A stretch of 22,345 nt of DNA from a candidate division LCP-89 bacterium. GTDB taxonomy: Bacteria > Electryoneota > B3-LCP. The DNA lies in assembly GCA_025774735.1 (NCBI GenBank), contig JALGZU010000008.1, forward strand, positions 1 through 22,345. The letters are read 5' to 3'. Below are positions 14,485 to 21,922 of this stretch, piece after piece. Each line of letters starts with the position of its first letter. The stretch's first letter is position 1. The notes below the pieces were generated by a model. That model did not search any database. It was not told where the DNA came from and saw only the letters and a list, made by a program, of their open reading frames with translations. The position numbers were made by a program, and so were the translations under genes.

Positions 14485-16155
14485 ATGAAAAGGATACTTA
14501 GTTTCGCTATTTGTTTAATCTGTTTCTCAAGCCTCGCCTACTCAGAAGTCACTCCAGTCGTCTATGAACAACCGCTGGCTTTGCGAGCCGTTCCCTCAAG
14601 CGTTTCCTCTCTGCAACCGGTCTCAACGCGTGGCCTTGACGATTGGCTCAACATGCGCATCAATTCCGACACCACCGGCCAGGTCCAAAATGAACAGCAG
14701 GTCGTCGTCAATCCGATGAATCCGGATAATGTAGTCGCCGTCTGGCGTGATTTTCGACTGGGATACCGCCGCGTCGGGGTGGGGTGGTCGTTCGACGGCG
14801 GCTATACCTGGGAAGACGACCTCTTCGTCGAACCGACCTTCCCCCGTCAGAGTGATCCCGGTTTGACCTGGCATACTTCGGGGACGATCTACGCCGTCGT
14901 CCTCTCCTTCGATTGGAGCAGCGGAGACGGCCTCTTCGTGGCGTCCAGTATCAACGGTGGGGTAACCTGGGGATCCTGGGTCCCCGCGGTGATTAACTAT
15001 TCTTCCGACTTGTTCGAAGATAAAGAACTGATGGCTTGTGACCGCTCAGGCAGTCAGTATGATGGCAATCTCTACATCGCCTGGGCTCGCTTTGAATATA
15101 CACCTTCACAACAAACCACCATCACCCTCGTAAGGTCCACCGATGGCGGTTCAAGCTGGGAACCATCGGTTGCCGTCAGCGATGAGTCAGGAGTGCAATG
15201 GCCTGTTCCGGCAGTGGGTTCTGATGGTGAAGTTTACATCGGTTGGGTGAAATACTATGATGACGAAATCCGCTTTGATAGGTCATTTGATGGTGGAATG
15301 ACCTGGGGAGATGATGTTACCGTGCAGTCCACCAGTTTTGCCAACACCTCTATCGACCCGGAATTGTCCATCTTTGCCTTTCCGGCCATGGATGTGGATA
15401 TCACTGGAGGGCCAAACCGGGGGACCATCTATATCGCTTATTCCGATGATTGGTACGGTGATACCGATATTTTCCTGACGAAGTCCACCAACAGCGGGAT
15501 TGACTGGACGACACCGGTCCGGATCAATGATGACCATATCGGCAACGGAGCTGACCAGTTTCACCCCTGGCTGGTCTGTGACGAGAACGGCGATCTTCAC
15601 CTGACCTTCTATGATCGTAGAACCGACCTTCCCCGCAATATTCTTATGGACCTGTACTACTCCTATTCCAGCGACGCAGGAAGTACCTGGTCGCCCAATG
15701 AGAGGATCACGGATGTCTCATCAAATCCTGCCCGGGATTCGCTGGATTCGGGCTTGATCGGTGAGTACAATGGTCTTGCCGTACGTAACGGCGTCATCCA
15801 CCCCGTTTGGACCGATACCCGAAACGGTCATCAGGATACCTATACCGCCGTGTGGGAAGCCCCCGTCCCGGTGAGACCCCCGGAAGCCGGTACGACCATC
15901 GGCTGGATCGTGGATGCGTCACCAAATCCCTTCAACGATGAACTCCGAATCAAGTTCAACCTGCATAGACCGGGTTCGGTCGAACTGACAGTCTTCGATA
16001 CCCGGGGCAGAAAGGCTGAGACATTGCTGCAGAGTGATCTTCCGCCCGGTGAATACGTACGAATATGGAAACCGAACTGTCCGTCCGGGATATACTTCTT
16101 GCGCGCATCTGGCCCGGATGGAATCCAGGTAAGGAAGATTTTCTACCTTAAATAG
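14485..16155 (+). CDS. Asp-box (BNR repeat) sialidase-like protein with T9SS sorting domain
   Basis: Secreted protein of 556 residues. The start at 14485 is chosen over an in-frame upstream codon at 14407 because of the AAGGAGG ribosome binding site and because the signal peptide (MKRILSFAICLICFSSLAYS) begins there; the promoter also lies after 14407. Six Asp-box motifs S-x-D/N-x-G-x-x-W begin at residues 102, 155, 218, 267, 334 and 395, marking blades of a sialidase-type six-bladed propeller. YDRRTDLP near 375 resembles the conserved segment of exo-sialidase-like proteins. I cannot confirm the arginine triad and catalytic Tyr/Glu of true sialidases, so catalysis is unproven; many Asp-box proteins only bind glycans. 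The C-terminus is a T9SS sorting domain: SPNPFNDELRIKFNL, FDTRGRK, CPSGIYFLRA, KIFYLK. Confidence 0.87.
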   Translation: MKRILSFAICLICFSSLAYSEVTPVVYEQPLALRAVPSSVSSLQPVSTRGLDDWLNMRINSDTTGQVQNEQQVVVNPMNPDNVVAVWRDFRLGYRRVGVGWSFDGGYTWEDDLFVEPTFPRQSDPGLTWHTSGTIYAVVLSFDWSSGDGLFVASSINGGVTWGSWVPAVINYSSDLFEDKELMACDRSGSQYDGNLYIAWARFEYTPSQQTTITLVRSTDGGSSWEPSVAVSDESGVQWPVPAVGSDGEVYIGWVKYYDDEIRFDRSFDGGMTWGDDVTVQSTSFANTSIDPELSIFAFPAMDVDITGGPNRGTIYIAYSDDWYGDTDIFLTKSTNSGIDWTTPVRINDDHIGNGADQFHPWLVCDENGDLHLTFYDRRTDLPRNILMDLYYSYSSDAGSTWSPNERITDVSSNPARDSLDSGLIGEYNGLAVRNGVIHPVWTDTRNGHQDTYTAVWEAPVPVRPPEAGTTIGWIVDASPNPFNDELRIKFNLHRPGSVELTVFDTRGRKAETLLQSDLPPGEYVRIWKPNCPSGIYFLRASGPDGIQVRKIFYLK

Positions 16156-16177
16156 TTAGGGGACAGGAGGAGAGAGA

Positions 16178-16205
16178 ACATCCCGGCGATGATGTGCCGG
16201 GATGT
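16178..16205. terminator. Perfect inverted repeat between convergent genes, probable bidirectional terminator
   Basis: ACATCCCGGC (16178-16187) and GCCGGGATGT (16196-16205), ten perfect pairs around an 8-base loop, between the stop at 16155 and the stop of the minus-strand gene at 16218. No T run follows on either strand, so termination would need Rho or may be inefficient. Confidence 0.55.
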
Positions 16206-16217
16206 CCGTGTGAGGTT

Positions 16218-16625
16218 CTAACTGAGATTTTGCAGGAAGCGTAGAGTTTCCAGCTTTGATTCAAAATCCAGATTCAGGATCCGGTTAAGCAGTTCGAGAT
16301 CGAGGTTTGAAAGGCGGAGGTTCGCTCCCTCCCGCCTGGTCGGCATGGCTTTGGCACTTTCGCCAGAGAGAGTGTCTTCAACCGGCCCTGCGGCGCTGGC
16401 GGCATCTCCGCGCATGCTGAAGAACTCCTCCCGGCCTAATTTGAAGCCGTTGAGGATCTTCTCCAGGGTTTTCCCACGACCCTTACGCTTGCCGGACTCC
16501 AGTTGGCTGATGGTTAAAGCGCTGGTGTTGGCCAACTCGGCCAACCTGGCTTGTGAGAATCCCTTTTTTGCCCGCCAGTATTTTAAAGCTTCCGCCATGT
16601 CGATGTTTGAACGTTGCCTGGGCAT
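16218..16625 (-). CDS. XRE-family helix-turn-helix regulator
   Basis: Small DNA-binding protein of 135 residues. Residues about 10-66 form an XRE/Cro-type HTH: ALKYWRAKKGFSQARLAELANTSALTISQLESGKRKG, then LEKILNGFKLGREEFF. A flexible linker of about 35 residues follows. Residues 106-135 form a short helical module, DLELLNRILNLD..K.....FL, that recurs in the adjacent upstream gene. Start ATG 16625 has an AAAGGAG ribosome binding site. The gene lies 27 bases downstream of the 16653-17156 gene and probably shares its promoter at 17314-17342. It likely represses or activates transcription as a dimer; target unknown. There is no toxin gene, phage gene or peptidase domain nearby, so an antitoxin or phage-repressor role is not supported. 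Confidence 0.8.
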   Translation of the reverse strand: MPRQRSNIDMAEALKYWRAKKGFSQARLAELANTSALTISQLESGKRKGRGKTLEKILNGFKLGREEFFSMRGDAASAAGPVEDTLSGESAKAMPTRREGANLRLSNLDLELLNRILNLDFESKLETLRFLQNLS

Positions 16626-16652
16626 TATTGCTCCTTTATTTAATGTATGTAT

Positions 16653-17156
16653 CTAATCCAACTGTGAAAGTGCTTTTAAAATGGTTTTGCGGCGCAGGAA
16701 ATCCCGTACCTTTATCTTATTGGATTCGTCCAATTCCAGGATCTGATGAATGAGCTCCAGATCAATTGGGATTAGATCGATGCGCCCGGTATAAACTGTT
16801 GATCTATGGGAAATTATTTTTAGCTTGGGTTTTCTTGTGCGTGTTTTCCGTATCGTGACCCCTTCTTCCGCCGCTTCAGAACGCGCGGGCTTGGGAGGAG
16901 GGGTATGGAGGCGTTTAAGGGTATCCTCGTTGAGTTTCTCCCACTCCTCGGCTTGGGGCATGAAGGGATTCAGTTCCTGGAATGGAGGACCTTCGTTGTA
17001 TCCGTTCTGAATCAATTCTACCATTGTACTCGATAGTGGTGAACGGAATTCCCCGATAACGCTATAGCCCTTTTCCTCCAGAAATGAGATCAGGGATGCG
17101 CTCGAGATGCGGAGTATCCTCGATACATCACAAACGCGAACCGGCTTCGTTTTCAT
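16653..17156 (-). CDS. Small protein with IF2-N/MerR-like winged helix and shared C-terminal module
   Basis: Protein of 167 residues. Residues 5-50 (VRVCDVSRILRISSASLISFLEEKGYSVIG, then SPLSS and MVELI) look like the small winged-helix fold of translation factor IF-2 N-terminal domains and MerR-type DNA binders. A proline- and charge-rich linker follows (PPPKP, then a basic patch RKTRTRKPKLK near 103-113). Residues 130-155 repeat the module of the downstream XRE protein: DLELIHQILELD at 132-143, K147, FL at 153-154, with the same spacing from D to FL (21 residues). I infer a DNA- or RNA-binding partner that may form mixed oligomers with the XRE protein. No clear ribosome binding site precedes ATG 17156. 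Function otherwise unknown. Confidence 0.7.
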   Translation of the reverse strand: MKTKPVRVCDVSRILRISSASLISFLEEKGYSVIGEFRSPLSSTMVELIQNGYNEGPPFQELNPFMPQAEEWEKLNEDTLKRLHTPPPKPARSEAAEEGVTIRKTRTRKPKLKIISHRSTVYTGRIDLIPIDLELIHQILELDESNKIKVRDFLRRKTILKALSQLD

Positions 17157-17313
17157 TGTCTAAGGCTTTGATACCTAATTCGGAGTTAATGAGCCCGCGT
17201 GCAGGAAACGTTGAGGCCTGATGAAGTAATCCGTTTATTCGTAACGTATGGTCGTGATTGTTCGATAGTATTTATGATGGGATCAGCATCTATATACTTG
17301 AGGGCAATGAATA

Positions 17314-17342
17314 AATATAATATTTATTAAGTTGGTTTGCAA
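17314..17342 (-). promoter_or_regulatory. Sigma70-type promoter of the two-regulator operon
   Basis: Minus-strand TTGCAA (17342-17337), 17-base spacer, TATATT (17319-17314). It gives a leader of about 150 bases before the start at 17156, long enough for a control element, though none was recognised there. Confidence 0.6.
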
Positions 17343-17379
17343 GACGAAAATGTGGCTTTGACTATAAACGAATAGTTAG

Positions 17380-17718
17380 ATGGATATAATGATGAGTGAA
17401 CGGTTAATGATCACGGTCGTTACCGGTTTGCTGGTGGTTGGTGCCTGTTATTATGTATGGCGGGAGAGGTTTACAAACTGGTGGGGATTGTGCATCAGTA
17501 CGTTCTCTCTGACGGGGTGCCTGCTGGTCTATTACCACGGCTGGATTCACCATCCCTCGCATGGAATGAGCATAGCGATTCTACCACTGGCGACCTGGTG
17601 GCTCTCATGGAGGCGGGAAACGACAGGAAAGCCCGCCTGGACTGTCCCGAAATTTGTCCTGATTCAGGTCGCCTTCAGCGTGCTCTACGTGATCGTTTCT
17701 CAGTGGCAGGAAATTTAG
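17380..17718 (+). CDS. Small hypothetical membrane protein
   Basis: Protein of up to 112 residues with about three or four hydrophobic segments: MITVVTGLLVVGACYYVW, the ISTFSLTGCLLVYY stretch, AILPLATWWLSW and FVLIQVAFSVLYVIV. No family recognised. The start is uncertain: ATG codons lie at 17380, 17389, 17392 and 17407, none with a ribosome binding site, and a perfect TATAAT at 17385-17390 overlaps the first ones. If that is the -10 box, translation probably begins at 17407 or on a leaderless message. Its stop codon interlocks with the stop of the opposing patatin gene (bases 17715-17718 TTAG serve both). Inner-membrane location inferred; function unknown. Confidence 0.6.
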   Translation: MDIMMSERLMITVVTGLLVVGACYYVWRERFTNWWGLCISTFSLTGCLLVYYHGWIHHPSHGMSIAILPLATWWLSWRRETTGKPAWTVPKFVLIQVAFSVLYVIVSQWQEI

Positions 17719-20342
17719 AAGTGATGGCCAATGTTGAAGTAAAAGATATCCCTGTCTTTGACGTTTTTTTGAGCGAAGAGGTAGCCGTAAGCAATTGAGA
17801 TCGGCCCCACGACCGTATCCAGTGAGAATTTCATACCGATACTCTGTTTGAGATCGCCGGAATTGACGTCCGCTTCCAGATCTTCCCAGATATTCCCGAA
17901 ATCGCCCAGGAAGGAGATGTAGGCATCGGCGAGGATCCGGCTCAACAGGTCCTCTCGAAGCTCGATTCGCAGGCTGACGAGTTGACGTCCCGATATCTCA
18001 TCCTGATGCAATCCCATGAAGGATCGCTCACCCCCCAGCCGGAACCATTCCGAAAACGGGGTTGCCTGGTCGCATATCCCGCCCCGGAGTGTGCCCAGGA
18101 CGGTGATTCGGTGTGTGATGGGCAGGGCCCGAGTGAGCTCCAGGTGGATGCGGTGAAATGATAGATCGCCACCCAGATTGGACGGCGCACTTTCCAGGAG
18201 GAAGTCGTAGCGCAATCCCGTGCTGGGGAATTCGCTGCGATCATGAGTGTCGAACTCGGAACGCAGGAATATACGCCTGAGATCGAGTTCGTATGGGCTG
18301 GTGATGTGATCGGTGCGGATACGTTCACCGCGAACGCCGATCAGTAACCGGCCCCAGGTGCGGAACTGCATTCCCAGGTGAGCCGTTGCCCCCATCCGGT
18401 CGAAATGATAGAGGCCTGTGGAATTACCTTCTGAATCGTAATACTCGTATTCCGTCCGGTTCGAGATGAGGGAACACGACCCTTCCATGTACGTTTTTAA
18501 AATAGCCAGATGGCGGTAAATCAGCTCATATTTCTCTTCGAACTCGGCATATTTTAGCCAGGCTGTCAAGCTGCCACCTGATACAGGTAGCGATCCATAG
18601 GAAAACTCCACCAAACCCCGGCCGTTGCGTTCGGAATCTACGCCCGCCCCGATCCGGAGGCGTGACCTTGGTTTCTCCCGAACTTTGAAGGTTAGCGTAT
18701 CATTGACGAGGGTTGAACGGACGAGAGTGAACAGATCGCTGCCGTGTAACTCTTCAAGGCTGGTTGTCAGGTCGGGCAGACTCAACGGTTCCTCGCTCTT
18801 TACCAGCACATCCCGAAGGATGCGACCGGCGCTTTGGATTTTATTGCCTTCGACGTTGAGTGCTCGTGCTGTACCTTCATCAATCTGGATAGTGAGATTT
18901 CCGTCGTCGTCGATCAGGAACGCTTCGAACCTCGCCAGGGGATTACCCTGGCTGCGGTAGGCTCGCAGGACGGCCTCCATGTCGAGGTCGTAAAGTCTGA
19001 TCCCCGGTGGCTGCCCTGATTTTGATGTGGCGTTGTTATACAGAATTTCTGGTGATATCTGCGCAGTTCCGGTGAAAGTGAGCGAATTGATTGCCGGATT
19101 GCCTTCCAATGCGTATATTAGTGTATCACCTGAAATGATGCCCTTTGCCGAATGAATATTTTCGATCTTTTCCAGGCGTCGGAGGTCGAGTAGAACAGCA
19201 CCGCGGGTGGGCAACGCCCCGGTTTGTATGCTCGCGGCTGCCCCTAACTCTGTTTCGATCTCTCCTGGGATGTTATCGCTGCGGATAACAACATGTTTGA
19301 CCGCTATCAAGGTAGTATCATTCGCGCCTGCTATTCGGTTGAGCTGCGCTTTGATTGCAGGAACGTTCTTCAAACCCGCCTGGTAACCCATCTCGATGAA
19401 TAGCTTCGGCTTCACGAACGAGAACGTGGTCAGGGAATCGGCCAGAGGCACGATGGCTATGTCAGCGCGATCGAGTAGGTCTCTGTTGCGGTCCTCGGCC
19501 ATCAAGCCGGTGACCTGATTGGCGATGACCCAGGGTTGATGAGGTGGAGGCCCCAGGACAGGCGGCATAGTGACATCGACAGCGATGACAAAATCACCGA
19601 GTTCCGAGGCCGCCAGAACCGGGATGTTTTCGGCGACACCTCCATCGATTAAGAGGCTCTCTTCGTACTGGACGGGAGCGACTAAAAGTGGCAGTGCCAT
19701 CGAGGCGAAGATCGCCTCGGCGAGGTCCCCGCGCCGGAAGAGTAACCGGTCGCCCGTCTTCAGATCCGTGGCCACGGCGATGAAGGGGATTTTGAGGTGG
19801 TCGAAGTCGGGTTCACCCCGGTAGGGCGCCCGGTATATTTTATCGATCAGATAGTTCGAAAGGGTCTGTCCGGTGACCAGGGCTGAAGGGATGTAGGGTT
19901 GAGTGCCTTCGAACCGCAGTTCAAGAAGGTATTGAGATTGGGTACTCTTACTGGAAAGCGGCAGGCTTTTTCTTCGAGGAGCGTCGAGAAAAATGCTGCT
20001 CCAATCGATTTCCTGGACCAGAGCCTCCATTTCCGCAACTGTGTACCCTGCGGCGTAGAAGCCGCCGATGATTGATCCGATGCTCGTTCCGGCGATGCCA
20101 TCAATGGGAATCCCGGCTTCCTCGAAGGCTTTAAGGATTCCAATGTGGGCGATGCCGCGAGTGCCCCCACCCGAAAGAGCGAGGATCACACCCGGATCGG
20201 TCTTGATGATTTCCGACGATCCGACCGGTGTTTCTGGTACGCTGGAGCTGACGAGATCCCGTGCGAATGGATCAGGTCCGATTAGCACGATAATCATCAG
20301 CAGCGCGGTGAAAGTATGATTGGCGTTAAGTTGAATTTTCAC
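17715..20342 (-). CDS. Patatin-like phospholipase with C-terminal outer-membrane barrel
   Basis: Protein of 875 residues. A signal sequence (hydrophobic FTALLMIIVLIG at about 11-22) precedes a patatin domain at about 50-330: oxyanion loop GGGTRG (58-63), nucleophile elbow G-T-S87-I-G, and catalytic D233-G-G, so the Ser-Asp dyad is complete and lipid acyl hydrolase activity is expected. Residues about 410-590 look like POTRA-type repeats (EGNPAINSLTFTG, VEGNKIQSAGRILRDVL). The last 280 are a BamA/Omp85-like barrel: RLRIGAGVDSERNGRG, SEFPSTGLRYDFLLE, FRLGGERSFMGLHQDE, ending IFYFNIGHHF. This layout is that of PlpD-type (type Vd) or FCB patatin-barrel proteins, placing the lipase at the outer membrane. 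Promoter at 20376-20404. RssA-like patatins lack the barrel. Confidence 0.93.
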   Translation of the reverse strand: MKIQLNANHTFTALLMIIVLIGPDPFARDLVSSSVPETPVGSSEIIKTDPGVILALSGGGTRGIAHIGILKAFEEAGIPIDGIAGTSIGSIIGGFYAAGYTVAEMEALVQEIDWSSIFLDAPRRKSLPLSSKSTQSQYLLELRFEGTQPYIPSALVTGQTLSNYLIDKIYRAPYRGEPDFDHLKIPFIAVATDLKTGDRLLFRRGDLAEAIFASMALPLLVAPVQYEESLLIDGGVAENIPVLAASELGDFVIAVDVTMPPVLGPPPHQPWVIANQVTGLMAEDRNRDLLDRADIAIVPLADSLTTFSFVKPKLFIEMGYQAGLKNVPAIKAQLNRIAGANDTTLIAVKHVVIRSDNIPGEIETELGAAASIQTGALPTRGAVLLDLRRLEKIENIHSAKGIISGDTLIYALEGNPAINSLTFTGTAQISPEILYNNATSKSGQPPGIRLYDLDMEAVLRAYRSQGNPLARFEAFLIDDDGNLTIQIDEGTARALNVEGNKIQSAGRILRDVLVKSEEPLSLPDLTTSLEELHGSDLFTLVRSTLVNDTLTFKVREKPRSRLRIGAGVDSERNGRGLVEFSYGSLPVSGGSLTAWLKYAEFEEKYELIYRHLAILKTYMEGSCSLISNRTEYEYYDSEGNSTGLYHFDRMGATAHLGMQFRTWGRLLIGVRGERIRTDHITSPYELDLRRIFLRSEFDTHDRSEFPSTGLRYDFLLESAPSNLGGDLSFHRIHLELTRALPITHRITVLGTLRGGICDQATPFSEWFRLGGERSFMGLHQDEISGRQLVSLRIELREDLLSRILADAYISFLGDFGNIWEDLEADVNSGDLKQSIGMKFSLDTVVGPISIAYGYLFAQKNVKDRDIFYFNIGHHF

Positions 20343-20375
20343 GACGAGAGATAACCTGGATGAATAGTCTCATCA

Positions 20376-20404
20376 ATGATAGCGCATTTCACTTAAAAAA
20401 GCAA
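20376..20404 (-). promoter_or_regulatory. Sigma70-type promoter of the patatin-barrel gene
   Basis: Minus-strand TTGCTT (20404-20399), 17-base spacer, TATCAT (20381-20376), about 30 bases upstream of the start at 20342. Confidence 0.6.
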
Positions 20405-20410
20405 GTGAAA
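20387..20410. promoter_or_regulatory. Palindrome TTTCACTT-N8-AAGTGAAA, candidate operator
   Basis: Perfect 8-base inverted repeat (20387-20394 and 20403-20410) covering the -35 box of the patatin promoter and lying between two divergent genes. Its position suits a repressor site; a hairpin with an A-rich loop is the alternative. Confidence 0.45.
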
Positions 20411-20433
20411 CCTTCAGTCTAAGCGGAATAAAT

Positions 20434-21921
20434 ATGGAAAGTCACCCTGTGCTCGCCCTGATTTTACCTCCATTGGGAAAGGAGGAAGATATCGAGAAGA
20501 CTGTTCATTCACTCGAACCGCTTGCCGACAGGCTGCAGCTCATCGTCTCCACCGATTTGAAGATAGCTGGCGCTTTCCCCAATTTGGTTCTTTTGGATGG
20601 GGTGCAACCGGATACGTACGCCAAGCTTCTGAACGCAGCCCTGCCGCAGCTTCATGCAGATTTCGTCGGTATCCTACAGCCGGGATTGGAAATAGAAAAG
20701 GACCTGATTGATATTCTGGAAAACCTGGGGGTAGAGGGGAGGTCTGCAGATTATCTCTATGGAGATTACTACCGTACAAATGCAACGGGGGATTGCGAAT
20801 TGGTGCAGTCTAATCCCTGTCCAGACGATATTACAGAGCGGGAAGACTGGGGTCCTCTGGAGCTGTACCGGGTGGAGGCGCTTCGAGAAATCGGCGGTTG
20901 CGAAGAGAACTTGCGCTTTCGCGCCGACTATGATCTGCGTCTCAGCTTGACCCTACAATGGCCTGCCCTACATCTACCAAAACCACTGTGTGTGATGCCT
21001 TATACCGAATCCGAAGGCGAACCCGGGGCGGAGGCGCTTTTCTTCCCTGGGCACGGGAAATTTGGAGGATTCTCCTACCTCTTCATGGATCCTGAGGAGG
21101 AAAAAGAGACCGAGGAGATTTTTTACCGTGCACTGAAGAGGCGAAATGCCTACCTGGACGGCTCTTCAGATGCCATCTTTCCGAAATCCTCCCCTGTGAG
21201 TCCCCGCGTTTCGGTGATCATTCCGGTGCATAATCGGGCGAAGTTTCTGCCTCTGGCCGTACAGAGCATCCAGCGGGGGAATTTTACGGATTTCGAAATC
21301 ATTATCATCGACAACGCCTCAACGGACGACACCCTGTCGGTGGCGGAGAACCTGGCTGCAGAAGATTCGAGGATTAGTGTGATCCCACTGCCGGACAACG
21401 TCATCGCCAGGGCGCTGAACAGGGGTATTAAGGCCGCCCGGGGCGAATATATCGCCCAGTTGGACAGCGACGACGAATACACGCCCGATACACTGGAAGT
21501 GATGGTGAGCCACCTGGATAGAAACCGGGATTGGGCTTTAGCGATCTCATATTACGAACTGATGGATGAGGGCGGGACCACCCTCGATGAATTCGGTGTC
21601 ATCAAGCATCTCGAATACAACCGCAATAACATTTTGCGCGTCGATGGCGCCGGTGCAGTGCGCGTCTGGCGCAGAGCGGCCATTGAAGAATTCGGTGGAT
21701 TTAACGAGAGAGATTTCGGTCATTACGGTGAGGACTACGACCTCGTGCTCAAGGTGGGGGAAAAATACGAAGTCGGGCGGGTGCACCAGGTTTTGTACCG
21801 TTACCGGCGCCATCCCGGAAATTCGGACATCCTGCGCCCTCACCAAATGAAGATCGAGAACAAAACCCTGGCCCGCATGCGAGCCATCGAACGGCGGCGG
21901 GCTCTTAACCAATCACGCTGA
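20434..21921 (+). CDS. Tandem GT-A glycosyltransferase, family 2-like
   Basis: Protein of 495 residues with two GT-A-like halves. Residues about 256-495 form a standard family 2 glycosyltransferase: RVSVIIPVHNRAKFLPLAVQSI, DFEIIIIDNASTDDT, ALNRGIKAARGEYIAQLDSDD with the metal-binding D344-S-D346-D347, then GGFNERDFGHYGEDYDLVLK containing the ED acceptor-side motif, and LYRYRRHPGNSD. Residues 1-250 mimic the same order (LILPPLGKEEDIEKTVHSL, QLIVSTDL, FVGILQPGLEIEKD, LYRVEALREIGGCEENLRFRADYDLRL), but the DxD position reads Q-P-G, so the first half is probably non-catalytic. It transfers a sugar, likely onto a surface glycan or a secreted protein; donor and acceptor are unknown. Soluble, no membrane segment. 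No strong ribosome binding site before 20434. Followed after one base by a sugar kinase gene. Confidence 0.9.
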   Translation: MESHPVLALILPPLGKEEDIEKTVHSLEPLADRLQLIVSTDLKIAGAFPNLVLLDGVQPDTYAKLLNAALPQLHADFVGILQPGLEIEKDLIDILENLGVEGRSADYLYGDYYRTNATGDCELVQSNPCPDDITEREDWGPLELYRVEALREIGGCEENLRFRADYDLRLSLTLQWPALHLPKPLCVMPYTESEGEPGAEALFFPGHGKFGGFSYLFMDPEEEKETEEIFYRALKRRNAYLDGSSDAIFPKSSPVSPRVSVIIPVHNRAKFLPLAVQSIQRGNFTDFEIIIIDNASTDDTLSVAENLAAEDSRISVIPLPDNVIARALNRGIKAARGEYIAQLDSDDEYTPDTLEVMVSHLDRNRDWALAISYYELMDEGGTTLDEFGVIKHLEYNRNNILRVDGAGAVRVWRRAAIEEFGGFNERDFGHYGEDYDLVLKVGEKYEVGRVHQVLYRYRRHPGNSDILRPHQMKIENKTLARMRAIERRRALNQSR

Positions 21922-21922
21922 A

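Noticed and set aside
16218..17156. Toxin-antitoxin or phage-repressor interpretation of the two small DNA-binding proteins
   Set aside because: No toxin-like fold, peptidase domain or phage gene is adjacent, and the shared C-terminal module points to partner regulators instead.
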